Positions 1-11,276 of a DNA stretch of 64,000 nt are shown here, in pieces. This DNA is from Triplophysa rosa. Lineage: Eukaryota; Chordata; Actinopteri; Cypriniformes; Nemacheilidae. How positions within the stretch are numbered: the stretch's first letter is position 1; each line of letters starts with the position of its first letter. Under the pieces are notes generated by a model. It worked only from the letters and a program-made list of their open reading frames with translations. It searched no databases and was not told where the DNA came from. The stretch is taken from positions 13,394,948-13,458,947 of the forward strand of contig NC_079912.1 in the NCBI RefSeq assembly GCF_024868665.1. The letters are read 5' to 3'. Position numbers and translations under genes: made by a program.

Positions 1-2220
1 CGGTATTATTACTCGTACGCAGAAATCGCAAGGTACTGGCATAACACTGAGCTCAAAACAACAGATTAACATAACAGTTACTAAAAATTAGTCATCCAAA
101 ACTTCAGAAGCGTACATTTGATCGTTTTTGTCTTTTGATGACTAAATACTGTCCTCTCGAACCAAGTTCCAGACGTAGTCAATTATCATCGCTTCATCCC
201 ACCATCCCTGTGCTACAGAATTTTCTAGAATTTTCTGACAGTGAAAATTGGAAAATATATTTTTTTGTTTAATTGCAATACCGATATTATGTAATTAATT
301 GTATAAACTCAAAATTTACTTGATCTTAATATACACTAAAACATTGATGCTACATGAAAATAAATATTACCACAATATTAGGACCACAGAATTGTACAAG
401 AACTATAAAAAGGTCAGGCGAAACAAAAATTTGTTACACTGTGTTATTTACATTGTTTGTTTTTCTTGCAACTGTATAGCCTACTTGAAAAAATAAACAT
501 TTGCATTTTCCAAATATCTTGATTAGGTTCTTCAGCATATCTTTAAGAGCAACACAGATAAGCCAGCAGAAGTCAATACACAGTCGAGTGTGTGTCAGGT
601 CATGTCAGCAGTGCTGCAGAACTTCCTCATTGCAATGTTTACATGCTGCACACGTGCTTTCCAAGTCTCTTCTGAGAGCTGCTGAAGAAGTCGTCTTTTG
701 TCAGTAAGATGGGCGGTTTTCACAAAGCTGATAACTGCGTGTTGCATATTTGTGTTAGAAAACTTCCAAAATAACAAGGGAGAATGTTGGTGCTCAGATT
801 TCACAAGCAGACACATAATTGATGAGTGTGCATTTTGTGGTTTTACTTCTGAAACTAAATATTGTTTATAATCTGTGGGGAAAACCAGTTATATATTATG
901 CCTGTTTTCTTCTTATGTGCAGGCTCTAAGAAATCTGTTATGTTTGTGTAACTTCTATTTTAATTACGCTTTTCTATTGACTTACCTTTTGTTTTCTTTT
1001 CCTCTTTCTCATAAAGTGAGAAAGTGCTTCCTCGTTATATGGAGAAGGTTTTTTCCGAGTTACTTTCCCAAGGCTAAATATCAGTTTCCACCTAAATAGG
1101 AGGAGTAAACAGACAGAAACCTCCATGAGACGTCAAACTCTACCTCTGAGAAAGGGAAATTAAAGACACTGCAAAGTTTCCCGTTAAACCAGAGTACTTC
1201 CTTATTATTGACACACTTACAAAGCATGTTTGTCCCTTTAAATAGACACTGGAATAACAAGCTGTGTTTGAACTTCTCATTATAGCTGGACAATTCTCCA
1301 TGCTTACACAATAGCTGTTGAACAGGAATCTGACTTTCTTACTTATAAACTGATACAGGCATATTTATAGCTCTGGATGACTAACTGAATGACTTGAATC
1401 ACACCTTTAAGAAGTAATAAGCTGTAATTCTTTATGATTATAGAATTACATAAACCATTTCTTATTCTTGTTTAAGAACATTTACTAGATAGTTTTATCT
1501 AAAGAGAAAACAGTGAAACAGTGAGGAAAACAATGAAGAACTAACATTTATGTAATCCATATGCAATGCACTCCATATATGTATTTATCATATATGAGTG
1601 GCTTTATAAATTGATTTATAAAATGGCAAGTATATAATGTAAATAATGTGAACGGATGGAAATGTCACAGGCCTTCCTTTTTTGTCCTGTAGGTTTTCTT
1701 CATAGATGTGAAAAAGCACCACAGTATAGGGCTGATAAGATCAAACCATTCAAATGTGATATCAACCGCACAGCAATCTTTCACAATTACCATAGATTAT
1801 GAAACATGTACCAGTAAAATTCAGCTCGTAAAAGAGATCTGCCACACTGAAAAGTTCTTGCAAGGCCTGTATCTTAATAACCAGCAATACAAAATAAGTA
1901 AGATGTTACTGGGGCATTTCTACTGGGGTTTTTCTTTCGAATGCACAGCGGAATAGCTATTTAGCAACCTATACCTAAAGGTATGTGGGAATAAAGAAAA
2001 CTACTTGAACAAAACCTAAGAAATATTTGCTAAAGTAAAAGGTGTGACCACTAATCCCCGTTTTCCTTACTACATCTAGCTTCAACTGAATCCCTACTAA
2101 TGTCTAAATTGTTAAAAATAGAAACCTATTTCACACTTTACATACCTGACCACAAACACGCAACTCAACAGGGTACTGTGACTTCTACATGCTATTTAAT
2201 TTGCACTTGGTCTACCTTTT
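1..2220. other. AT-rich noncoding DNA, no gene recognised
   Basis: No coding exon, RNA gene or clear repeat is supported here. The only frame with a faintly protein-like composition is a 73-codon minus-strand frame at 595-816. It is unspliced, belongs to no family I recognise, and has no convincing acceptor, donor or poly(A) context. The rest is AT-rich with short homopolymer runs. It could be intergenic or intronic. Confidence 0.6.
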
Positions 2221-2224
2221 GCAC

Positions 2225-2700
2225 AGGGACTCCGGGGAATGTGTGTGTGTGAAAGAGCGAGATGACTGAGTTTGGCAGGACCTCGGCACTGTGTTGTAAC
2301 CAAGGCTACAACAACGTGCAGGCCAACCGCAGGTGCCGCGGCAACAACAGTGTTTCCCAATTAGGGACCCTGAAAGAGGCCCAATAATGAAATGTGCCCC
2401 TGGGCTGCGCTGGGTTAACTAAATGGATCCACAGTCATTTAAAGTTAACAAAAGGCTGACTTGGGAGGCAATTGAATGGCCTGCGAAAGAAGTGCTCGCC
2501 CACCCCCGTCTCCATGTCTCGCTCTCATTTATATTGCATAGTAGAGGACGTGGTTTAATACAGGGGGGCCGATTGAAAATAACGTTGCCCCCCCACAAGG
2601 CAAATCTATCACTGATGGTTAACAGTTTTCAACAGGACACTGACACCGCAATGAGATTAAATACATCCAGGGGGAAGAAGACACTGTCACTTTGTCTAAA
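2225..2700. promoter_or_regulatory. candidate conserved noncoding element
   Basis: This repeat-free block is more GC-balanced than its flanks and is dense in homeodomain-type cores (CCAATTAGGG, CCAATAATG, GTTAAC). Near 2332-2345 it has a partial RFX-like motif, GGTGCCGCGGCAAC. The short frames through it have no recognisable domain, so I read it as regulatory rather than coding. That is inference from composition; conservation was not tested. Confidence 0.3.
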
Positions 2701-2720
2701 GACATGAATTGTTAAGGCTA

Positions 2721-3226
2721 AAAAGCACACAGGTGAAAAACTCAACTAAAAGCTTACGCACAAATACTCTCACACTAAAACTAGCTGTGCCCTCAGAGCC
2801 TGCAAAGGAACCAAGTTGTCCAGTTTGCCGAAGGCCAGTGTCCACACATCCGTTTCTACAAAGGACCCTTTGAGAGTGCACCCAGGTTAAAGTCTGTTTG
2901 AAAACTCTGTTTAAAAGCACAAAAAAGAGGCACAGCCCGGACTGAGACTAAAACCAGCAGGCTTTACACTGCCCGCTTCAGTGCCAGCCTCAACGCACAT
3001 ACTGGCTGTTGTGCTGACACTTTCTTTTTCTCCCTCTCCCTTCCTGGTGAACAATATGTAGGGAGGTGCAGGAGAGGAAGTAGCCAGGCAGGGTGGTGAG
3101 CAGGAGGGAGGAGCGGCCCCCTCTCTTTCCCATGTGAAGGACAAGTCTGTTTGAGCGTCAGTCTGGGGCCATGATTGTGTTCGGCGCCTGGTTGCGTCTC
3201 ACAGAAGACCCCAATTAATCACTGAA

Positions 3227-3231
<5 letters not shown>
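2721..3231. other. unique noncoding DNA, moderately GC-rich
   Basis: No gene or repeat was recognised. A purine-rich stretch around 3058-3120 and mixed GC-rich sequence precede the TC microsatellite. Overlapping short frames on the minus strand are low-complexity and unlike any family I know. Confidence 0.5.

Positions 3232-3260
<29 letters not shown>
3232..3260. repeat. (TC)n microsatellite
   Basis: An uninterrupted TC dinucleotide run of about 14 units lies between GCAGG and GCCCTTATGC. Tracts of this length are usually length-polymorphic in fish. Confidence 0.95.
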
Positions 3261-3263
<3 letters not shown>

Positions 3264-5362
3264 CTTATGCAATCCACTACCTACATCCAGGACCCCACAC
3301 ACAGAAGAGGCATGTGTGCTCACATTTAGCACACTTTAAAATGCAAACACACAGTAGCTTATTCAGTAAACAGCCACTTTGCATTGTTAAAACAGCACTG
3401 TGATCTGACGATTTACGCTAAATAAGCGTCATCACTTAAAAAAAAAGTTTACAATTTAGGCCAATAAAATATTGTGATTTGTCATTTTTGTTTAGAGATG
3501 CAGTCATCTCTGTATCCTTCACAACCCGTCCCAGACCGTACCTGCAGGAATTGCACCGTGCAAACTGCGTCTTCCACCATAACCTTATTTGCATAATTCC
3601 TATAGTGAATCGGCACTAAAGCATTGCAGGCAGCAAGTACAAATAAATGGTAAATCCAGCGGGCGCGATTCATTCTTTGTGAATTCCCCCCACAGAATAC
3701 ATCTCGTTCATACACGCATACTTGAAACACAACACACAAACATAAAAAACATCATTCATACACTGACATTGCTTTTGGCTCCGAGTTTCCCTCCCTTTCT
3801 CTCTTGCACACACAGAGGTTCATTCCCACAATCATTTATTTTCTGGACATGTGCGGGTAAACAGCTTGTAAAAGCATTTCATGAATGCAATAAAAACCAA
3901 GCGTACTGTAAATACTATTTAGAAAAGCTGCAATGATCTTTTAATCCTCTTGCAATGAGGTGGAGAATGTCAAATAACTGGCAATCCAACCTGATGAGAG
4001 CACTGGAATTGTTGGTGTGTTCATATGAGGATTGTTTACTTTTAACCACTAAAAGCTGGATACAGACTCCTCGTCCTAAAACAACTGAATGTTAGCTAAT
4101 TCTCACCAGTTCTGAAAACATTAGTGCAAATAGTAACGTTATCTGCCACTATATATAAGTAAAAAGCATCTAACTACTTAATCCAAAGAAAATAGGCCCT
4201 ACAGCTATTTTTGGTTAGTGTAAATAGCATATCGCTAAGAAATGCTATTTTCACTTAAACAGAACTTACTACTATTTAAACTTAGTGTAAATAGCCGCTG
4301 CCTATTTTTTAACTTTGTTGTTTGGTAATTGATACACATTAGCTTTTGTATCACCATCACAAGTTTTGGTTAAAAAAAATTTTTAAGTAATTTTACTCCT
4401 TTTAATCAGCTTCCTGTCTCCACTAGCTTGGTAATTTCTAATGGTCCTGTGGTGACAAATGCATTTTATGAAGTATAAATATTGCATGTATAGCCTCGGA
4501 ATTAATAGACTCTAAATTAATAGTTTAAAATAGTTTTAGATGGAGCATAACACGTATAACCTAAGGGCATGCCATATTTTCAAAGTATTTCATTTCAACT
4601 ACACATTTTTAATGTGGAATAAAGCAGTAAGTAAAATGTTACTGCTCCTTAGATGCTATTCAGACCTGGACTCAAACAGTCAGCGTGACTTCAAATACCA
4701 CAGAACCAGATCATCCCAGCACCAGCAGTGATTTGCCAATGTTTTCCAGCTCATTTGGTGGAAAAATGTGTGGTGTTTCCTTTCGTGGCAGCCAACCCAT
4801 CTGTGCATACAAACAAGCTGTGCGAGGACACAGCTGAGGTCATTTTCTATATTAAAATAGTAAACTCATCCCTGATTCTTCACACACAGGATGATGATGG
4901 TTTGCTAAACTACAACAAAATGTATATTTTGTACATTGCGCAACCTGTCTGTTATCTCTTGTTTTAGCAATGCCACAATAACACTGATGAAGAATTGACT
5001 TTAGATAAGCACGAGGAGCACATTTTACCACTAACTTCCTGTCACTCACCTCCCCTCATCCAGCTCTCTAATGATAATTATAGACCAATGGCTAACAGAG
5101 AGAGGGGGGGTGGTGCATTAGGTCAATGGCTTTCCATAGCATATAAACTATCCTGTAATGAGCAATTTTTGTAAATCATCAAGGTGACAGCATCTCTTGA
5201 GTTGAGCGTCATGTATCTACAAGTCCTCTTCATAAATTCTGACAGTGCTTACATTGCACACACAACACTTCATAAGAGTATGCGTGTGTACACATCTCAT
5301 ATATTAGTCATTTTCCAGGAGCGGATATTAATACTTAAAGGCAAATATCACGAGACATTTTT
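3261..5362. other. noncoding DNA with a small hairpin cluster
   Basis: No gene was recognised. At 4204-4295 the motif TTAGTGTAAATAGC occurs twice (4215-4228 and 4282-4295). Reverse-oriented GCTATTT copies lie upstream of and between them, so the segment can fold as GCTATTT/AAATAGC hairpins and may be a remnant of a small inverted-repeat element. The rest is AT-rich unique sequence. Confidence 0.5.
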
Positions 5363-5640
5363 TTAAAGGGATAGTTGACCCAAAAATGAAAGTTCTTTCA
5401 TCATGTATTCACCCTCATGTAATTTCAAATCTGTATGACTTTCTCAAACACAAAAGAAGATATTTTGAAGAATGTTAGTACGCAAACAACATTGATGTCC
5501 ATTGCAGTTCATTGTATGGACACAAAACCACTGAGACATTTCTCAAAATATCTTATGTGTTCAGCAGTGAAAAAGAAAGTCATACAGGGTTTGAATGACA
5601 TGAGGGTGAATATAGGGCATTATATAATTCTATAATATGG
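5363..5640 (+). mobile_element. Angel-like TTAA inverted-repeat MITE, copy 1
   Basis: The left end is TTAAAGGGATAGTTGACCC, followed by the family's usual order: a CACCCTCATGT block, ACACAAAAGAAGATATTTTG, a TATGGACACAAAACCACTGAG block, then a reversed half with AAAGTCATACAGG and ATGAGGGTGAAT. The right terminus is degraded. The family is non-autonomous and codes for nothing. A TTAA target points to a Kolobok- or piggyBac-type source; the Angel name is from memory and less certain than the repeat call. Confidence 0.85.
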
Positions 5641-6419
5641 AACAGCATGAAAAAGACAGGAAGTGACAACTCAATTTGATCATAATGCTCACGCAATGCA
5701 CAAGAGCAAAAAGTATTTAAAAAAATAAGTCATATGCTATAAAATATTTACAACATATTGGATGTATTAAATATAATATAATGTAAAGAAAGACATTGTA
5801 AACATTTAGGAATGCACAGAGTTTCTGTAATTGTGTCTGTTTTCAGGATTGTAACAGTCCTTTAGAAACAAACAAAACACAAAAGTGGCATAAACAAGAC
5901 AGGGAGACTAATGTCTCTCTGTTGTTCCTAGGCATGAAAAACATGTTTATCAGTGAAGTCATCATGTTAACCCAGATTATGGGAATTGGAATGATAATCC
6001 ATAAATACAGTATTAATTTGCTCAGCATTGAAATCTCATTCTGTACAGGAACATTTTGTTTTCAAAACATTATGTTATTTTATTCCATTTCATTAAAAAT
6101 ATATATTTTGTGTTTAATATCGAAACGAAAAATGAATAGAGATGAAACATTTAATAAATGAAACATTTCAATATTTTAAACCTTTCCATAACAGTGCATT
6201 ATTTTATTATTAAAAAAATCTATTTTTTATTAGTTTTGTGTGAATGGATGTATGCGCCTTTAAGCAACATCAAACATGCTGCATCTGATCTACCTTTGCA
6301 GTGTAAAGTCAGCATTAAATGTGATCATTTGCTAACAGTCTGTTCAGTCCCATCAAAAACATAATCGACAAGGAAAAATGGGCTTTTTGATAGTCAGAGA
6401 ATAACTTTGTAAGCAGGCC
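5641..6419. other. AT-rich noncoding DNA
   Basis: Long A/T runs and short shadow frames only. No gene, RNA gene or clear transposon terminus was recognised. Confidence 0.55.
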
Positions 6420-6660
6420 TATGGGTTGAGTGTGTGCATTCTGGGTGTCTATGTGAGGTCACTAATGGGTGTGAGGATATATTGCTGTGTCAGCTTAATG
6501 AAACTGCCTCTGGAAGCTCTCCATCCATCTGCGGTGATTAATCAAACCATCAGAGGCTGTTCATCATGCAAACAATACACAGATCACAGACGCAGACATG
6601 CATCCATAACAGATTATATACAAGCAATGAAAACATCAAACAGCACTGATCTGTTTTAAA
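6420..6660. promoter_or_regulatory. candidate conserved noncoding element
   Basis: A repeat-free block carries the palindrome TGATTAATCA at 6535-6544, followed by AAACCATCAGAGG and TCATCATGCAAACAATACAC, a homeodomain/POU-like mix. The frame through it resembles no protein family. It is flanked by AT-rich DNA. The regulatory role is inference only. Confidence 0.3.
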
Positions 6661-7493
6661 TTCCATAATAAATCATTAAACACACCATTGATTTTTTGTG
6701 TTTGTTCAAAATATTGTTTCATTTTTTATTTAAACATACCAAAAATATTTAGGATGAATTTAAACCTATAAATTCAAAAAGCCATATTGTATCCCTGTAA
6801 TGACCTAATGGGTCAGGAAAATGGCATTCAAGAAAATGGTATAAAACTATTAGCTGTTATTTAGTGTTTTAGGAGAAAATACAATTAAAAGTGCCAGGGA
6901 GCCATTATCCCTATAGCCACAACTCTATATGTACAACTGATTTAGCAGAACTGATTTACACAGATTAAAGTATGCTCAACAGAGCATTAATCTGTCAGTG
7001 ATTTAATATTCAGTGATGAAAGTAACTAAGGCGGTGCAAATCATTGTGTACAATGTTTTGTTAAACAAGTAAGCTACTTCTTGATCAATGTTTTTCACAT
7101 ACTTAATTTGAGATGATTAACATCATGTAAAGAAAGCTACATTTAACAATAAAAAAAGTGTTGTGCTACTTAGTAGAAATTATGTATCTCTATGAAGTTG
7201 TAAGCAAATAATATCTTTGTTTTTCATCTTATTATGTGTCCTCAACAGATGTAGAGCGGATTATCTTGATAAATCCATTCCTCTGAGGATGGACCCATTC
7301 AAATCTAGCAGACTGGCCTCTTTTATAAACTAGACCCGAAGTGAACATTAACATGACACCGTATTTAATCAATATGTTTACAATGTTCCTTCTATGTGTT
7401 TGACAGACATTCTTTATTTTACGATGCAGAACTTGGACTGTCATGAACTTCTTCCTGAACTTTTAATGAGGACATTACAAATAACCCTTACAG
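6661..7493. other. AT-rich noncoding DNA
   Basis: No gene or intact repeat was recognised. Low-complexity A/T tracts dominate. Confidence 0.5.
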
Positions 7494-7499
7494 AAAAGA

Positions 7500-7595
7500 C
7501 ACATGAATTTCACATGTTTTTCGCATGTGATCACATGTATACAACATGTGTTTAACATGTGCAAAAAAACACGTGTGATCACATGTGAAATGTGT
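7500..7595. repeat. CACATGTG palindrome cluster
   Basis: Repeated ACATGT cores fill about 90 bp. The 12-mer GTGATCACATGT occurs at 7527-7538 and again at 7575-7586, and ATGTGATCACAT at 7525-7536 is a perfect palindrome. The segment can fold on itself and also offers stacked CANNTG E-box cores. It is probably the core of a short inverted-repeat element; a binding-site array is the alternative. Confidence 0.65.
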
Positions 7596-7700
7596 GTTTT
7601 TGAATAACATAGAAGCAATTCTTTAAAGACATCATTCATATTTACGTCTTGTTTTTTGAACATCGAAACGTAAGCAAAATTGGATGAGATGTTCAGATTT

Positions 7701-7941
7701 AGAGGGACAGTTCAGCAATCAAAAATTACCCCTCGTGTCATTCAAAACCTGTATGTGACTCTAAGATATTTTGAGAAATGGTTTTGTGTCCATACAATGG
7801 AAGTCAATAGGGGCAAATGTTGTTCGGTTACTCTTCAAAATATCTTTTGTGTTCTGCAGAAGGAAGAAAGTCATACTGGTTTGGAATGACATGAGTAAAA
7901 AATGAAAGAGTTTTCACTTTTAAGTGAACTGTTCCTTTAAG
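7701..7941 (-). mobile_element. Angel-like MITE, copy 2
   Basis: Both termini are recognisable: AGAGGGACAGTTCA at the left and TGAACTGTTCCTTTAA at the right. Inside are GATATTTTGAGAAATGG, a GTCCATACAATGGAAGTCAA block and AAAGTCATACTGGTTTGGAATGA. The order matches the family in reverse orientation relative to the 5.4-kb copy. It is short and moderately diverged. Confidence 0.85.
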
Positions 7942-8429
7942 ATATTCAGACATTTTTTAATTTACATGATTTTGAATAAAATCTATTTTCTTGTATTAAG
8001 CACAAATCAAAATGCAGATCAATGTATGCTTAAAAGGATATACTCTCTAAATCGTACACAATTTTGTTTACTAAATTAAGTAAATTGTCTTGTTGTTGAG
8101 ACGTTTCAATATTTTCATTCTAAAACTAAATACTAATTAAGATTTTTAACTTTTTGCAGTGTATACATCAGTCTCCTCCGACCCAACTATCCGTGAATGC
8201 TGATCTTTTATTTTCATCTCATTGATTAACGTAAAACCGGCTGCATTCCGGCAGACCAGGGAAGCTGCTATTTTTTCAACGCTAACCACATGTTTGATCT
8301 CAAAAGATGACTCATGGTTTTTGTATTTGTTGCACAACCCTGACTCGTGTGTTTTTACTGGCACCTCACAGCTGTACGAAGGGGGTGTTTTATTTTTCAG
8401 CTGAAACAGTGCTCTCTTTGACCCCCTAT
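7942..8429. other. noncoding DNA with a possible MITE remnant
   Basis: 8040-8165 ends in CTTTTTGCAGTGTATA, resembling the TGCAGTG termini of small fish DNA transposons, but no matching left end is clear. No gene was recognised. Confidence 0.35.
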
Positions 8430-9030
8430 TCTCTCTCTTTCCTGGCCACAGAATGATGAGATATGAGCGTGGGGTAATAAATTAGAACAACGGGCAGTTT
8501 TCCACTGCACATACAAGAGGTGCTAATTTAGGCAATGTGGTCAACACAGAGGGTTGGGTGTGTCACCCTTCATAACCGTAGCCCTGTGCAAGCTGCAAGC
8601 TCTGGCAGATGGCTGTTTGCAGGGCAGCCAGATAATGATGGAGGATTAAACGCCTGACTCTCTAACCACGTTCCCCTCCTGCATGTGTTTGTGTTCCCTC
8701 TTTAGTGAGAATTTATGTGTACTGCGCCGCAAAGATAGATTGCCAGAAAAAAGCCTCGCAGAAAACTGCACTAATCTGCCAGCGATAATTCCCATTCAAG
8801 TGAGTGATTCTGGATTAATAAAAATGCTAATTCATAGAAATGGAAAGGAGCGGCTCCCAGCCAGGAGGACTTGCGGCATGTTTGCCCTCGACTCTATTAA
8901 AAAGAAAGACACTGGTATTAAAAAGATGGATCTGTGTGGGTGGTTTCTGACAAGCAGCTATCTCAAATATATCAATAATATCATCGGGTGAGGGGCACGC
9001 TAACCTGGAAATAAATTGAAAAAGATGATT
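8430..9030. promoter_or_regulatory. strong candidate conserved noncoding element
   Basis: About 600 bp of complex, repeat-free sequence is rich in TAAT/ATTA cores (GGTAATAAATTAG, GTGCTAATTTAGG, GATTAATAAAAATGCTAATTC), GATA cores and E-boxes. It differs sharply from the AT-rich, transposon-bearing DNA around it. A 102-codon plus-strand frame at 8683-8991 crosses it but has no recognisable domain, so I do not call it coding. Enhancer function is inferred from texture only. Confidence 0.4.
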
Positions 9031-10440
9031 TACGTCTGCCAGGGCATGTTTACACCTGGTAAACAGTCTCGAGTGATTCGCAAGGGGTCATTTAGATATG
9101 TGTTGTTTAGACCTGGTGGTATCGCCCGTCTAAGATGTGTCTGAACTTTAGTTCTGCTTACTTGACGTGAAATAGATGTCAGTCAAATCTGAGACTGTGA
9201 AGTCTTGCGCAATGTTTTAAATATGTAATTTTTTTTTTAAACGGGAAAGTAACTACATAGGCTTTTCCAAAAATGTGTTTCGTTTCCTTTTTTCCACGTG
9301 ACAACTGTTGACACACAAGAAAAAAAAAAACATTTACTCAAGAAAGGCACAAAGTATAGGCCAGCGAATGTGTTGCAAGTGACTGAAAACAATTATTTTT
9401 GCCTCACGATATATCGAAGCACTTTAAGAAATACTGATGTGTGAAGAAACTATTTCATCACATTTTAAATTCAGAGCGACTTTTGACATTCTGGGTGAGG
9501 AGCAAAACTCAACGGAAGACCTGCTAGCGGAAACGCAATTACCAGAAAAAGATGTGTTGGCTAAAATTAACTTCACTTTCCACCGGCATGTCACACTTGA
9601 CCCGGGATTCCAATTTCAACCTGAGGAATCCTTGATCTCACCTGCGCATTCACTAGAAACATTATCCCATAACCAGCAGCCGAAGGTGATCGGTCACGGA
9701 CAACATCCCACTATCCAAAATTGCTTGAGTTAAATATTAAGACGGCAGAGAATTCATCTGTATGGCCAGACTGTTCTTTTCTCACAGCACACAAACTCCT
9801 CCATACTCAGTATTCCAGAAATAAAGCAGGCCGGATCATTAGTCTCGGCACATAACCACATAACTCATTCATTGCCCCTATGAATATTTCGGGAACATGA
9901 TTTGTGAGCCAAACTGTCTGCCTAAGTTCTGTTTATTTAGAGTCCGTTTGGCTGAGACAGTACAGAGATCACTTAAAATAACACATGTACAGTCTGTAAT
10001 TTAAGACGGTGTTAGTATGTGATAGGAGCCAGTCCTAAAAACAAAGGATGGATGGTCTGTGTCCATCCAGACAATCAGTTTTCTCTTTGGAATAAAATGA
10101 GTTGGATTCAGTTTTATTTCACAGCATTTGTTCGGTTTCAGCGTCATTTTATCATTAGCTGTGTTAATCCAGAGCTGGAGTTTAAATGAGGACAATGGGT
10201 GTGTAGATTTTTTAACCTGCACAAGCACGAGCTCTTTGCAACATATGGTATGAGTGACATTTATAGTCGTGCTATAAGTCTGGTTCAAGATCATGTTGCA
10301 AGAGCGCATACACAATCATGTTTTGTGCTCCTTTATCTGTTCAGAACGGCTCCCCGTGGAAAGTTTTTTATGATGTATCACGCTGATGTCACAAGTCATG
10401 TTGGCGTTGAAGACAAATGCTGTCTTTGTTTCCTGTGAAC
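9031..10440. other. noncoding DNA, possible old repeat plus unclassified frame
   Basis: 9048-9190 (TTTACACCTGGT, later TTTAGACCTGGTGG) resembles dispersed fish repeats, but no ends can be set. A 98-codon frame at 9437-9733 has a balanced, soluble-looking composition but no family, splice context or homologue I can name, so it is not called as a gene. The rest is unremarkable. Confidence 0.4.
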
Positions 10441-10640
10441 CGCAGTTCTCACCTGCAACCAGACCGGGGCTGGCCAGCTGCCAGGGTTGTTCTTGGCGGA
10501 GTATACCGTGAACCAGGACCCTGTGTTCTCCTGCTGGGTTCCTGGGAGATGAGGCCCCAGAGGAGGATTTGTGGACCTGATAGGATTAGACTCCCTTTCT
10601 TTACACAACATTGATGAGGATAAGGAATCAGTAGAGCACT
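10441..10640. promoter_or_regulatory. GC-rich island, candidate regulatory element
   Basis: This is a GC-rich block in AT-rich surroundings, containing CTGGCCAGCTGCCAGGG and GACCTGATAGGATTAGACTC. Short frames exist on both strands, none with a recognisable domain. It may be a conserved noncoding element or an unrecognised exon; neither can be shown here. Confidence 0.25.
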
Positions 10641-11098
10641 CAAGCACTCCAAAGCTTACCTAACGCAAAGCATCAGATGCCTTCACTATGACAATTCTTC
10701 GCTTTTACCCACAAACATCAGCTGGTTAGGATACAAAGAATTTAAATGACACCATTTTCAACTAAAAACAAAGTTTTTGTACATATACTCAACATCAGCG
10801 TGGAGGCAAACTGGACGCTTTTGAAAACGACGCCGTTATTGTTTCTGTGAAAACTTGTATGTGCGAAAATGGTGACGTCATGCATATTACACAGACAATG
10901 TGCGAGTATACAACCAAAACAACAATACAGAATACTGTGTTTGTGTTAGTTGTGGCAATTTATAACTATTTTGAGGCTAATTTAAATGAAATCGCACGAT
11001 CTTGTTCACACATTTTAGTCAGATCTGATTTGACACAAATGACATCAGGTTTAGGGGCGGGGTTTCGGGTGGTGCATCATTATTGCTTTTTCCTAACT
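10641..11098. other. noncoding DNA with a probable hAT-type MITE fragment
   Basis: 10795-10900 reads like the subterminal part of GTTTTGAAAACG-type fish elements and contains a full CRE palindrome TGACGTCA at 10873-10880. It shares the GAAAACG style with the element at 62457-63018. Termini are not clear. No gene was recognised. Confidence 0.4.
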
Positions 11099-11276
11099 GC
11101 ACTGAAAAAACAACTAGTGGGATTTACTTCTTTTTTGTGTTTTTGTGTGTGCTTTTACACAGTTTTTTAAGCAAATTGACTTGAAATTTGTTTGTGAGAA
11201 GTTTTTGAAGTAAATTTAATTGCGCAAAAATTAGGTAAATTACAAAAAGTAAGTAAATCTAACTTTTTTACAGTGC
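11099..11276. mobile_element. short palindromic MITE (GCACTGAAAAAA type)
   Basis: The left end GCACTGAAAAAACAAC and the right end GTTAGATTT-like/TTTTTTACAGTGC form imperfect inverted termini of about 27 bp, both running into a GATTTACTT block. The element is about 178 bp and noncoding. No target duplication is obvious. The superfamily is not assigned. Confidence 0.5.

Noticed and set aside
7500..7595. CRISPR-like repeat array
   Set aside because: Repeats are short overlapping palindromes without regular spacers, in a vertebrate genome.
9437..9733. 98-codon plus-strand frame with balanced composition
   Set aside because: No recognisable family, acceptor or donor; kept only as a note in the region entry.
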